Origin: a virus
IMG/VR virus record: IMGVR_UViG_3300048838_000201
Location: 1-35,490 of that record
Direction: 5' to 3' (one strand)
Length of the DNA: 35,490 bases
Below are positions 16,438 to 24,215 of the stretch, in pieces. Each line of letters opens with the position of its first letter. The first letter of the stretch is position 1. The notes below the pieces were generated by a model. It was not told the DNA's origin. It did no database searches and saw nothing but the letters and a program-made list of their open reading frames with translations. The position numbers and the translations under genes are program-made.

Positions 16438-18516
16438 TTATGGCCCGGACCTCCGGTAGTTGCGCTTGGCGTCTAGTGCAGCCGAGCCGGCGCCGCGGTT
16501 GATCGCGGCGCGCGCCACCGTCGCCCCATCCACGTTCACGTTGACGGTTTGCGGCCTGTCGGGCTTTTCGGGCTCAGGCGGCGCCCACGTGTCCAGGCTG
16601 CCGCCGGTCGGAATGACCGGCTGCGATCCGGTGCGCGGCGCGTAGTTGTAGAAGTCGCCGGCGAGCTGGTCGAGGCCGATCACCATGGCCTTGATCGTGA
16701 CTGTCTTTTCGGACGGCAGTGACCTCACGCGATCATGCAGGTCATCCACTGCCGGCATGCCTGTCACTGTTGCGTCGACTTTCACCTCTGCCTTCCCGGG
16801 CAGGTTGTCGACGCCCTGGGACAGTTGAAGCGTTTTCGCCACGCCCTCGGTTGCCGCTGCGGTGAACTCGTTCAGGTCGTTGATGTAAGGCTGTGCAGCG
16901 GGGCCGGCCGCCTGCAGCGCGCGGGCGTAGTCGACCTGCCCATTGCGCAGGGCAAGCACCAGGCCGAGCGCATCGGCCATCGTGATGGATCCGGCATCAA
17001 AGCCCTTCATCACGCCCTGCACCGCTATCTTCATTTGCTCCTGCGCAAGCGTGGTCTGCCCGGTAGCCAGCGCATACGCTGCCTGCAGCTTCTGCATCTT
17101 GTTCATCGGCTCAAGGCTGGCGCCCATCAACCCCTGCATCTGCTGGGTGCGCTTGTTGAGCTCGCCCTGCGCATCGCTCACCCGTTCGAGCGCGGATGCA
17201 GCCGCGCCTCCGCCTCCAGCCATGCTGTAAAGCGCTCCGGCCGTCTTGGCCGTTGAGTTGCCGAGCTGGTCCATGCGCTGTCGCCACTGGCCGGTCTTCA
17301 GGTTCAGTCCCAGCATGTTGAGCTCACTTTGCCTCAACAGCGGGATGCCTTCGCGCTGCGCCATGTTGAAGCGCATCTGGCTGTACGCCGCGTTGGCCTT
17401 GCTGCGATCCAGATCTGCCATCCGCGCTTCGAACTGCGCCAGGCTGATGATCTGCGTTGCTTGCACAAACTGCCCCGCCGCCACGACCGCGTTATTACCG
17501 GCACCCAGCGCAGCCTGACCGGCCACCTCGAAGTTGTTGGAGATGCCTGACAGCGCGGGATTGAGCCCAAGCACGGACGCAAGCACCAAGTCGAATGACC
17601 CGCCCAGCTTGATGAAGGTTTCGTTGCTCAAGCTGCCCTTGCTTGTAACCTCGCCAAACGCCCTGCCAACCATGTCAAACGCTTGCGAAAGGCGATTCCC
17701 GCCGTCGGTGGCCCGGTTGGAGTTCTCATACAACTGGGTCAGCAATGGAATGGCCATGTTGCCGATGACCACGTTGGTTCTGTTCTGGGCATCCTGGAAG
17801 CGCGCTTGAGCCTCCTCAAACCGTCGTGCGGCAGCCACCGCGCGCTCGTCCACCAGCCGGCCGGCTCGGTCTGCCGCCTGGGCAAACTGGTCCAGCCCTT
17901 GAGATCCCTGGGCGAGGATGGGCAGGAGCTTCAGGCCGGCATCGCCGAACATCTTCATGGCCAGCGTGTTGCGCTCGATCCCTGGCGGCATGCGCTGGAA
18001 CTGATCAGCCGCTGCGGCCAGTTCCTGCTGGATATTGGCCGCGCTGCCCTTGGTCGCAACCAGATAGCGGCTGAACGCGCTCATCGAGCCGTTGAGCACA
18101 TCCTGGGAGAGCTTGTATCGCTCGGTGGCATATGACAGGGCGCTGACCTGCTGCAGCGACAGGCCGGTGGACTGCGCGAGCCTGTCCATGGTCAGCGTGA
18201 GTTGTGACGATTTCTGCGCCGCTTCCATCACTGCCGCGCCGACCTTTTGCGGCATCTGAACCAGTTCGGATGTAAGGCCGCCAACGAATCCGCCGACGAC
18301 GCTAGACATGAGCGTGGCAGGCAGGCTTTTGAGCTGACCAATGGTTTCGGTCAGCGCGCCCTGCATCTTCGTGCCTATGCTGTTAAGTGACTGCTGGGCG
18401 CGCGAGCCGAGCTTGTTCAAGCCGGTCTCGATCTGCGTGAGGCCTGTGGTGACCTGCTGCCCGCCGGTCATGGAGGCGCGCACCTCGACGCCTACAGTGC
18501 TGTTTGCAATCGGCAC
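16438..18516 (-). CDS. tape measure protein
   Basis: A 692-residue tail-length ruler using GTG at 18516. GAGAGG eight bases upstream and the preceding stop (TAA, then C, then GTG) fix this start better than the earlier ATG of the open frame. The sequence is long and helical, rich in Ala/Gln/Ser, with internal hydrophobic segments (LPATLMSSVVGGFVGGLTS). Segments such as MDRLAQSTGLSLQQVSALS resemble phage tail tape-measure proteins. The C-terminus is Pro/Arg-rich. By the general rule of about 1.5 angstrom per residue, it suggests a tail of roughly 100 nm. It directly follows the tail assembly chaperone, the normal order in long-tailed phages. Confidence 0.9.
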   Translation of the reverse strand: MPIANSTVGVEVRASMTGGQQVTTGLTQIETGLNKLGSRAQQSLNSIGTKMQGALTETIGQLKSLPATLMSSVVGGFVGGLTSELVQMPQKVGAAVMEAAQKSSQLTLTMDRLAQSTGLSLQQVSALSYATERYKLSQDVLNGSMSAFSRYLVATKGSAANIQQELAAAADQFQRMPPGIERNTLAMKMFGDAGLKLLPILAQGSQGLDQFAQAADRAGRLVDERAVAAARRFEEAQARFQDAQNRTNVVIGNMAIPLLTQLYENSNRATDGGNRLSQAFDMVGRAFGEVTSKGSLSNETFIKLGGSFDLVLASVLGLNPALSGISNNFEVAGQAALGAGNNAVVAAGQFVQATQIISLAQFEARMADLDRSKANAAYSQMRFNMAQREGIPLLRQSELNMLGLNLKTGQWRQRMDQLGNSTAKTAGALYSMAGGGGAAASALERVSDAQGELNKRTQQMQGLMGASLEPMNKMQKLQAAYALATGQTTLAQEQMKIAVQGVMKGFDAGSITMADALGLVLALRNGQVDYARALQAAGPAAQPYINDLNEFTAAATEGVAKTLQLSQGVDNLPGKAEVKVDATVTGMPAVDDLHDRVRSLPSEKTVTIKAMVIGLDQLAGDFYNYAPRTGSQPVIPTGGSLDTWAPPEPEKPDRPQTVNVNVDGATVARAAINRGAGSAALDAKRNYRRSGP

Positions 18517-18517
18517 G

Positions 18518-19104
18518 TTACTTACCTCTCTTTGCAGCGAACGCCGCCTTGATGTCGGCAAACTGGCCGGGTTCGTCTTTCGCCTGCTGATCTTGCCCCA
18601 GCGAAATCAGGGCCACGCTCAGGTCGAAGTCATAGGCCAGCCGCTCATCTTCAATGCCGAGGATCGCGCTGGGACGCTGGCCATACGTGGCGCCCACCAG
18701 GTGCAGCGCCTTTACTTCGTCTCGGTTTCTAAAAAACTGAGCAGCGTCGCCGGCGAGCTGTTCAGCCAGTTGAAGGTCGCCAGCTTGTCATCCACGTCCA
18801 GCTCGTCGATGCAGATCCCGCCTTCAGGGATCGGGTCGCCGGCCGGCACGATGACCGGCTCAAGCACCGCGCGCATGATGTGCGCGTCGATTGCGCCGGC
18901 GCATTTCTCGACCGCTTCACGCGGACTGATCGTCTTGTTCAACAGCGTGTCCACCTGGCCAACCAGGTTGGTCGGGATGCTGCCGCTTGCAGCCATCTGC
19001 AAAAGCGACAGCCTGCGGATGCGCACACGAAGGCCTGAGGGTAACTCGCGCCATTCGCCCTCAGACTTTTTCTTGCGCCACTCGGGAAGATTGACTTGTG
19101 GCAT
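18518..19104 (-). CDS. tail assembly chaperone, -1 frameshift product (gpGT-like)
   Basis: Reading the upstream gene to the heptamer T-TTT-TTA at 18736-18730 and slipping back one base gives an open extension of 70 codons, with its stop at 18518. The extension starts FFRNRDEVKALHLVGATYG and contains QRPSAILGIEDERLAYDFD and SLGQDQQAKDE. This is a sensible protein and not random frame. The fused protein has 195 residues. In long-tailed phages the G and GT-type chaperones bind the tape measure during tail assembly. The stop lies one base before the tape-measure GTG. Ribosome profiling or mass spectrometry would confirm it. Confidence 0.8.
18712..19104 (-). CDS. tail assembly chaperone, unshifted product (gpG-like, 130 aa)
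   Basis: The frame is open further upstream, but the ATG at 19104 (MPQVNLPEW) is chosen. It lies one base after the stop of the tail tube gene, and the upstream part of the frame is Arg/Pro-rich shadow sequence. The product is soluble and helical, with ELPSGLRVRIRRLSLLQMAA, EAVEKCAGAIDAHIMRAVLE and a C-terminal FNWLNSSPATLLSFLETETK. Place and length fit the short form of a siphovirus tail assembly chaperone, which is normally made in excess over the frameshifted form. No strong ribosome site is seen, so translation may depend on coupling to the tail tube gene. Confidence 0.8.
   Translation of the reverse strand: MPQVNLPEWRKKKSEGEWRELPSGLRVRIRRLSLLQMAASGSIPTNLVGQVDTLLNKTISPREAVEKCAGAIDAHIMRAVLEPVIVPAGDPIPEGGICIDELDVDDKLATFNWLNSSPATLLSFLETETK
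18730..18736 (-). other. -1 ribosomal slippery heptamer TTTTTTA
   Basis: On the coding strand the unshifted codons are AGT-TTT-TTA, so T-TTT-TTA fits the classical X-XXY-YYZ rule for tandem slippage. The unshifted frame stops 18 bases later. The -1 frame continues for 71 codons including stop, ending directly before the tape-measure start. This position is typical of tail chaperone genes. Confidence 0.85.
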
Positions 19105-19105
19105 A

Positions 19106-19630
19106 TCAGGTGGTCGGCAGGGTGGCCGCCGTCTCGTTCTGTGTGACCGTCCATACGCCGTTGCCATCGCCTAGGTCGATGGCTGTGCCCTTGCACTTGG
19201 TGATGAAGAACGCGCCATCCTTGAACTCACCATCAAGGCCATCGCCGTCGATCTTGCAGTTGAACAGTGTCACCCAGGTGTCGTCTGCCCCTGGGCCCAT
19301 CGCCTTGCCGTAGACCTTGAAGTATGGGAATACATCGCCGGCCTTTCCGTTCAGCGTGATCTTCTGGCTCGGCGTGGTGCCGCTCGTCGTTACTGTGCGT
19401 CCAGTGAGCTTGGCGTAGGCTTCCAGCGAGATGCCGCCGGCTTCCAGTTCCCACTCCGCGCCATCGGCATACGACACGATGGCGATGCGCTTGTCGTTGC
19501 CGCGCAATGTGCCGCTCGTCGTGGTCTCCTTGAACTTCAGCGTCATCACCGCCGGCAGGTCGACATACGTGCCGCCTGTAACGATGCGAACCTGACGCAA
19601 ACCAAAGGGCTTGTCTCCAAATCCAGCCAT
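19106..19630 (-). CDS. major tail tube protein
   Basis: A 174-residue beta-rich protein (MAGFGDKPFGLRQVRIV, LPAVMTLKFKETTTSG, EWELEAGGISLEAYAKL). Its pattern and its position between the tail terminator and the tail chaperones match phage major tail proteins. It has the usual length for the shorter siphovirus tube subunits, with a slightly longer C-terminal segment. GGAGG ten bases upstream is part of the end of the glycosyltransferase gene, so the two genes are closely linked. The stop is directly followed by the chaperone start. This is the best tail-tube candidate in the window. Confidence 0.85.
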   Translation of the reverse strand: MAGFGDKPFGLRQVRIVTGGTYVDLPAVMTLKFKETTTSGTLRGNDKRIAIVSYADGAEWELEAGGISLEAYAKLTGRTVTTSGTTPSQKITLNGKAGDVFPYFKVYGKAMGPGADDTWVTLFNCKIDGDGLDGEFKDGAFFITKCKGTAIDLGDGNGVWTVTQNETAATLPTT

Positions 19631-19635
19631 GTCTG

Positions 19636-20685
19636 CTATACCTCCAATGCGCCCCTCAGTTCACCTTTCAGGGCAAATTCAAGACTGATTGCTTCCGACA
19701 GCACGCGCGCTGCGCGCTGCCACGTCAGATGCGTGTGAATCCACGCGCTTGCGCTGGCGCCAAACGCGGCGGCTTCCTCGCGGTGATCGGCGCACCAGCG
19801 CATGCGCTCGACGAGCTGATCGATGTCCGGCTCGCGCCAATCACCGATCGTGCCGGCATCCCACACGCCATATTCCGCTGACCGCGTGCCGCGCGTGTCG
19901 ATCGGCAATGCCCAGCGGTCTATGTCTACCGCCAGTCCGCCGGCGTTTGTGGTGATCACAGGCAGGCCGGTCGAGGCCGCCTCGCGCGGCGGGCTGCCCC
20001 ACCCTTCGCCCCGCGACGGGAACACGAAACAGTCGATCGCGGTCAGCCAGGCCAGCTGCGTTTCGGTGTCGAGCAGCCCGGTGATCACCTTCACATTCTC
20101 GTCACCAAAGCGCGGGGACGCCGGCAGTTCGTCCCTGAAATGCATGACGAGCCGCACATCCTTGCGCCGGCTGAAGGCCCGCGTGAAGGCCTGGTATGCC
20201 AGGTCCCAGCCCTTTCGCAGATCCGGCGTGCCCGACCACATGAACACATACGGGTCGTTGCGCTGCGCTCGAACGCGAAACGGGTAGTCGCGCGCATCGA
20301 CGCCCCATGGCACGATGTGAATTGGACGCTTCACACCGTTGTCGCGGAACACGTTAGCGCACCACTCGCAGGGCACCAGCAGCATCGCGGCGCGCCGGTT
20401 GACCACATCGGCCCAACCTGTGGGCAGCTTCGACGCCTCGAACATCGTGTAACTCACGAGCTGGCCGGCCGTGATGCTGTCAAGCCAGTCGGGCACGCAC
20501 AGCGCCACCACGGTGCCAGGCACCGCCCACGTGCGCGCTGTCGATCCGAACTGACCAGCCTCGTCACGCATGTCAAATGCGCGCCAGCCCAATTCGCGCG
20601 CGGCTGCGCTCAGCTTGATCGTGCCGACGCCATAGCCATCGCGCGGCATGTGAAAACCCATCAATGTGCGCATCATTTCCGGCAC
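19636..20685 (-). CDS. GT4-family glycosyltransferase inside the tail operon
   Basis: A 349-residue retaining glycosyltransferase with GT-B architecture. The N-terminal domain has MPRDGYGVGTIKLSAAARELG-like geometry, and the C-terminal domain has the acceptor/donor motif FPSRGEGWGSPPREAASTG. Glu227 and Glu235 form the EX7E pair that is typical of family GT4. VPWGVDARDYPF is the usual hinge segment. The start is a GTG directly after the stop of the upstream gene, with GGAGGG about ten bases ahead. An ATG four codons in is possible. It is transcribed between the tail terminator and the tail tube, so it would be made together with virion proteins. It may modify tail or capsid proteins, or host surface glycans. 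No membrane segment is visible. Confidence 0.88.
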   Translation of the reverse strand: MPEMMRTLMGFHMPRDGYGVGTIKLSAAARELGWRAFDMRDEAGQFGSTARTWAVPGTVVALCVPDWLDSITAGQLVSYTMFEASKLPTGWADVVNRRAAMLLVPCEWCANVFRDNGVKRPIHIVPWGVDARDYPFRVRAQRNDPYVFMWSGTPDLRKGWDLAYQAFTRAFSRRKDVRLVMHFRDELPASPRFGDENVKVITGLLDTETQLAWLTAIDCFVFPSRGEGWGSPPREAASTGLPVITTNAGGLAVDIDRWALPIDTRGTRSAEYGVWDAGTIGDWREPDIDQLVERMRWCADHREEAAAFGASASAWIHTHLTWQRAARVLSEAISLEFALKGELRGALEV

Positions 20686-21357
20686 TTAGCCTTCGCCCTC
20701 CCGGATGGTGATCTCGAAGACATTGCTCATATACCGGCTGCCGCCCTGCGCGTTGGTCGAGCTTTTCGTGATGACCACTCGCGGCTCATCCTTCGTCACA
20801 TAGGCGCTGTGCACCAGGCCGCCCAACGTGCGGTTGTGAAAGATCAGGTCGTAGAACGCCCCGACGAACTCGCGCATCATGCGGTCGGCCGTCGATGTCT
20901 CGTTCACTAGACAGTGACACGCCACCGCGTTGATCCTGTATTCCCGCGTGGTGAGCTGGCCAAAGGTGTCGGACGTGTTCACGCCGCCCATGTATTCGAA
21001 GAACATGAACGGCGCCGACTCGCTGAACACCGGCGGGATCGCGTCATACACCCAGCGCATGAACGGCTCGACGCGCACGCGTGGCGGCGCCGCGTAGCCA
21101 GCGCCCGTGTCGAGCAACGTCGCACCCGCGATGGATCCACCCGCCACGCTTGCAACCGCCTCAGCCGGGTATCGGCCCCCTTCGAACACCAGGCGCGCAT
21201 ACTGGCCGTAGCCACTGCCGCCGGCGTCCACCGTGACACCCGTCACCGCGCCGTTCGCGATCGTCGTCGACAACTGTGCGCCCGACCCTTGCGGGGTCAG
21301 CGCTTGCCGCGCGATGTCAGCCAGCGTGAGCACGACCGGGCGGATGTCGTACCTCAT
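20686..21357 (-). CDS. tail terminator-like protein with inserted beta domain
   Basis: A 223-residue protein whose start overlaps the preceding stop as ATGA. The N-terminal 30 and C-terminal 110 residues resemble tail-terminator or tail-completion proteins (for example MRYDIRPVVLTLADIARQ and VITKSSTNAQGGSRYMSNV). Between them, residues about 34-98 form a repeated Gly-rich module: VTGVTVDAGGSGYGQ, then AGATLLDTGAGYAAPPRVRV. This G-x-G-Y type repeat is common in phage structural proteins as an add-on domain. The position between the head-tail connector and the tube gene supports a tail-end role. The exact family is uncertain. Confidence 0.7.
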   Translation of the reverse strand: MRYDIRPVVLTLADIARQALTPQGSGAQLSTTIANGAVTGVTVDAGGSGYGQYARLVFEGGRYPAEAVASVAGGSIAGATLLDTGAGYAAPPRVRVEPFMRWVYDAIPPVFSESAPFMFFEYMGGVNTSDTFGQLTTREYRINAVACHCLVNETSTADRMMREFVGAFYDLIFHNRTLGGLVHSAYVTKDEPRVVITKSSTNAQGGSRYMSNVFEITIREGEG

Positions 21358-21941
21358 GGGCGCACCCGCTTGTAAGGCGAGAGCGCCTGCACGATGTCAC
21401 TCGGCATGGCGCTGGGCACCACGATTTGACCCACGTCGGGGAATGCAGTCACCTCGAACGGAGCCTCGCGCTTGTGATACAGGAACGCGGTGATGCGTGC
21501 GGCACTATGCACCAGGTCGTCGGGCAGGACGGCATAGCCGCCCTGGTAGCTCAGGCGTGCGAACAGGCGCCCATTCCTCGGCGCGTTCGCACCCAGGAAT
21601 GCGACCACGTAGCCATTGATGTCCATCTGGCTGAGCTGGAGCGCGGTCCACGTCTTCAGGTCGGTGGAATATTCAGCGCTCGTCACCGCCTGGCAGTAGC
21701 CCTTTGCGACGGTCACCACGAGCGCGCCATCAGCTTCGCTCACCACCTGCGGGGCACGCCGGATCTCGCCGGCGATCGCCTCGTCTGTGAACGCCAGCCG
21801 GCCGGCGAGAACGTGCTTGCAGGCTCGGTCCAGGAGCGCGCAGGCGCGCGGGATGCGCTCAACAATCGCGTTGTCGTCGACTGATGACGCGCCCAGCTTG
21901 GCGAGCTCTGTCCGGACTTCCTCGACAGTGCAATAGCTCAC
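21354..21941 (-). CDS. head-tail connector protein
   Basis: A 195-residue protein with a GTG start at 21941 and AGGAG eight bases upstream. The N-terminal helices (MSYCTVEEVRTELAKLG, then AIVERIPRACALLDRACKHV) follow the T-V-E-E-V and helix pattern of gp6/gp15-like head-tail adaptor proteins. The remainder has beta strands, with SYQGGYAVLPDDLVHSAARI near residues 135-155. It links the head genes to the tail genes in gene order. Such proteins form a dodecameric ring under the portal. It is followed by the tail-terminator-like gene with an ATGA overlap. Confidence 0.75.
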   Translation of the reverse strand: MSYCTVEEVRTELAKLGASSVDDNAIVERIPRACALLDRACKHVLAGRLAFTDEAIAGEIRRAPQVVSEADGALVVTVAKGYCQAVTSAEYSTDLKTWTALQLSQMDINGYVVAFLGANAPRNGRLFARLSYQGGYAVLPDDLVHSAARITAFLYHKREAPFEVTAFPDVGQIVVPSAMPSDIVQALSPYKRVRP

Positions 21942-21956
21942 AGCGTTGTCTCCTGA

Positions 21957-22163
21957 TCAGCCCCGCTTGCCTTTCTTCTTGGGCTCGTCGCCCTCGTCAA
22001 GCGACTTCTCTGCTGGGACATCCTCGACCTTCACCAGTTCGCCGGAGTCGATCAAAGCCTGAAAGAGATACACCTTGTCTTCGGGGATCTCGACCACGCC
22101 GCCCTCGGCAAAGAACTCTTCGCTGCCGTGCGAGACACTGTGGCACACAGTTGCAAATTTCAT
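21957..22163 (-). CDS. small acidic protein downstream of the capsid gene (68 aa)
   Basis: The frame is open to 22259, but GAGGAAAC before the ATG at 22163 (MKFATVCHSVSHGSEEF) makes this the start. The upstream codons are Arg-rich and derive from the intergenic hairpin. The product is acidic with a Lys-rich end (EGDEPKKKGKRG). A central strand-helix (GGVVEIPEDKVYLFQALIDSGELV) resembles small phage proteins between capsid and connector. It may be a minor head or decoration protein. The family is not recognised. The gap to the capsid gene contains a long perfect GC-rich hairpin. Confidence 0.6.
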   Translation of the reverse strand: MKFATVCHSVSHGSEEFFAEGGVVEIPEDKVYLFQALIDSGELVKVEDVPAEKSLDEGDEPKKKGKRG

Positions 22164-22177
22164 GCTGTTTCCTCTTG

Positions 22178-22211
22178 GCGCGCCGGCGGCAGTAGTCCGC
22201 CGCCGGCGCGC
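22178..22211 (-). promoter_or_regulatory. perfect 13-bp GC hairpin upstream of the 68-aa gene
   Basis: GCGCGCCGGCGGC and GCCGCCGGCGCGC pair perfectly around an eight-base loop. The downstream end is about five bases before the GAGGA ribosome site on the - strand. No T-run follows in the transcript direction, so it is not a typical terminator. It may separate capsid expression from the downstream genes or stabilise the capsid mRNA 3' end. Confidence 0.55.
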
Positions 22212-22220
22212 TAGCCCTGT

Positions 22221-22238
22221 GTATTTCCGTGGAAATAC
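22221..22238. promoter_or_regulatory. palindrome GTATTTCCGTGGAAATAC
   Basis: Perfect 8-bp arms around GT. It shares the ATTTCCGYGGAAAT core with the palindrome at 6624-6639. Each is near a GC-rich hairpin, whose + strand 3' arm ends in CGCCGGCGCG. It lies between the capsid stop and the hairpin. Confidence 0.35.
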
Positions 22239-22267
22239 CGGGGTTGCATCACGCTTCACGCGGCGGC

Positions 22268-23782
22268 TTAGACGCCGTCGGCGATGTTCGTGATGATGCC
22301 TATCGCAGACGGGAAGTAGTGCGCGAGCACGCCGTCGAAATACACACCCGACTCATACTGGCGCTTGGTAATCGGCCAGTCGATCTGGTAGTAGTCCTGG
22401 CGCAGGTGCATCTCCACAACGTTCGACACGTTGGCCGCCGGATACGGCAGGGTGTCGACATGCGCCATGATCGTGCCCGGGGCCGCGTCGGGGTGCAGCT
22501 CGAGGCGCACCAGCTGGCCGCCGCCCATCGAGTAGCGGTTCAGGTAGGAGCCAACCACCGAGCCGGCCACTACGCCGTTCAAGCCGTTCGAGAAGTCGCC
22601 AGCCATGCGCACGATCGGGCTGCCGCCATTCTTGATCACGAGCGCGGTGATGTTCTTCACTTCCTGCGAAGACACATACAGCACGTTCGGGCTCAGGCGG
22701 AAGTTGTCCCACATGCTCTTGAGCAGCGTCTCGATCTGGTCGACAGCGCCGTCGCTGTTCGAAGCGGCCAGCTTCGTGCCGGTGCCGGCGGTGCCGGTGG
22801 TCAGTGTCTGGACAGTGCCGCCGGCGAAGCCGAGGTTTAGCAAGCCGTCAAACTCGTAGGCATTCTTCGAGCGATCCGCAGTGAACAGCGAAGCCAGTGC
22901 CTGGCCGGTGCCGGCGAGGGCCGTGAGCTTCACGCTGTTGATCGTGGTGATGGCCTCCAGCTTTTCGCTGCCCGACTCGCCCACATACCAGGCATACGCC
23001 ACTGCGCCATTGACCGGGGTTACGGACGCGCTGATGGTGCTGGTTGTCCCGGTGGTGGTGGTGCTGCCGGCGCTCGACTTGGTCGCGGTGCCGGGGTTAT
23101 AGGTGTAGGTCGTGCCATCAGGCATCGTCACCGTTTGCACGCCTGGCACACCGTTGGCCATCGAGGAGGCCAACCAGCCGGCATGCGTCAGCGCCACGCA
23201 CACCACGTTATAGGCGGCGTTGGCGATGGTGCCGCCCGTGCCGGCGTTCGACACGGTCGGGGTCGGCGTGGTGCCGAGCGCAACCGCGTCGCCGTTGCCG
23301 CCGAAGATCAGGCGCTCTTCCTGGATCATGTTGGCCCAGAGCAGGCGCTGCGCCATGGTGGCGCGGATGTCTTCAAAGTTCACCGCGGCGTTCACGGCTT
23401 CGAAGGTCACGTTGTCTTCCAGGCCAACCGTTTTGTAGGAGGCCAGCTTGTCGGCGGTTGTCATCGACACCGTGCCATTGCGCTTGCCTTCCGGCACCGC
23501 GCCGCGAAGCTTGCCAGTGTTGATAGCCGTCACGACCTTCCAGCGGGTGGCGATGTCGCCGTTGCCCTTCACGCGCGGGATCTTGTTGCGCAGCGGGGTG
23601 ATCACCGGGAAGAGGTTCTTCGCCGGCGCCTGCAGGTCATACCAGGTCAGGCCAGTCGACTGGGTGATCGCCTTGTTCAGGATGCGCGGGTCGCCCGCAA
23701 GCGGCGAGCCGGCTGCCTTCTGAAACAAGGCAAGGGTGTCCTGGCTGATCTCATTCAAGCCAGAAATGAAATTGCGACTCAT
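22268..23782 (-). CDS. major capsid protein with inserted Ig-like domain
   Basis: A 504-residue protein. ATG 23782 (MSRNFISGLNEIS) is supported by AGGAGA upstream, while the open frame continues 11 codons further. The N-terminal helix, the FPVITPLRNKIPRV segment, RWKVVTAINTGK and the C-terminal region with a Tyr/Asp-rich strand (HLRQDYYQIDWPITKRQYES) match HK97-fold major capsid proteins of the longer type. Residues about 170-295 form a Thr/Gly-rich insertion ending in SVTPVNGAVAYAWYVG, which looks like an Ig/fibronectin-like surface domain. It is placed directly after the protease-scaffold gene. In the virion it would form the shell, with the insert exposed on the outside. Confidence 0.88.
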   Translation of the reverse strand: MSRNFISGLNEISQDTLALFQKAAGSPLAGDPRILNKAITQSTGLTWYDLQAPAKNLFPVITPLRNKIPRVKGNGDIATRWKVVTAINTGKLRGAVPEGKRNGTVSMTTADKLASYKTVGLEDNVTFEAVNAAVNFEDIRATMAQRLLWANMIQEERLIFGGNGDAVALGTTPTPTVSNAGTGGTIANAAYNVVCVALTHAGWLASSMANGVPGVQTVTMPDGTTYTYNPGTATKSSAGSTTTTGTTSTISASVTPVNGAVAYAWYVGESGSEKLEAITTINSVKLTALAGTGQALASLFTADRSKNAYEFDGLLNLGFAGGTVQTLTTGTAGTGTKLAASNSDGAVDQIETLLKSMWDNFRLSPNVLYVSSQEVKNITALVIKNGGSPIVRMAGDFSNGLNGVVAGSVVGSYLNRYSMGGGQLVRLELHPDAAPGTIMAHVDTLPYPAANVSNVVEMHLRQDYYQIDWPITKRQYESGVYFDGVLAHYFPSAIGIITNIADGV

Positions 23783-23825
23783 GTCTATTCTCCTGTGAGA
23801 GTGCGTGTCATCCAACGATCAGGGG

Positions 23826-24215
23826 TTAGCCCATCCGGTTGCCGCCGGCGCGATAGGACAGCTTGATTGCTGCCTGCGTGCGCTTGGCCATCAAGGCCTG
23901 GCGGACAGTTGGATCGGTCTCGTCCTTGATCAACTGATCGAGCGACGCGATGATCGCGTCGTCGCCATTCGCAGATGCGGCGCCGACTTCGCGCAACACC
24001 GGGCCGGAGCCGGCCGGCATCTTCTCCAGCTTATCGACGCGACCTTCGAACGCGCCCAGCCGGGCCGTTACCTCATCGAATCGCTTCGCCAGATCGTTGC
24101 TTGCCAGTTCAGCCTTCTGCAGCGGAGCCGCAGCGCCTTCTGTGAATTCCTTGAGTAGCGCCTTCACGTCGTCCACAAGGGCGGCTTTGAAGGCGTCGAG
24201 TTGTGCTTTGTTCAT
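23826..24215 (-). CDS. nested in-frame scaffold protein start (129 aa)
   Basis: Within the protease-scaffold gene, codon 421 is an ATG (MNKAQLDAFKAALVDDVKAL) preceded by GGGGAGG and a five-base spacer. This is the strongest Shine-Dalgarno in that area. It would produce the helical C-terminal scaffold portion separately, with EFTEGAAAPLQKAELASNDL, a coiled coil and KLSYRAGGNRMG at the end. This is the same arrangement as lambda Nu3 within gene C. It is the same frame, so it would not appear as a separate gene in routine annotation. Confidence 0.6.
   Translation of the reverse strand: MNKAQLDAFKAALVDDVKALLKEFTEGAAAPLQKAELASNDLAKRFDEVTARLGAFEGRVDKLEKMPAGSGPVLREVGAASANGDDAIIASLDQLIKDETDPTVRQALMAKRTQAAIKLSYRAGGNRMG

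Noticed and set aside
18341-19174. 277-codon open frame on the + strand
   Set aside because: Antisense to the tail chaperone/tape-measure region. The - strand frameshift explains this region better.
22164-22259. N-terminal extension of the 68-residue gene
   Set aside because: Arg-rich translation of the GC hairpin. A clear ribosome site points to the later ATG.
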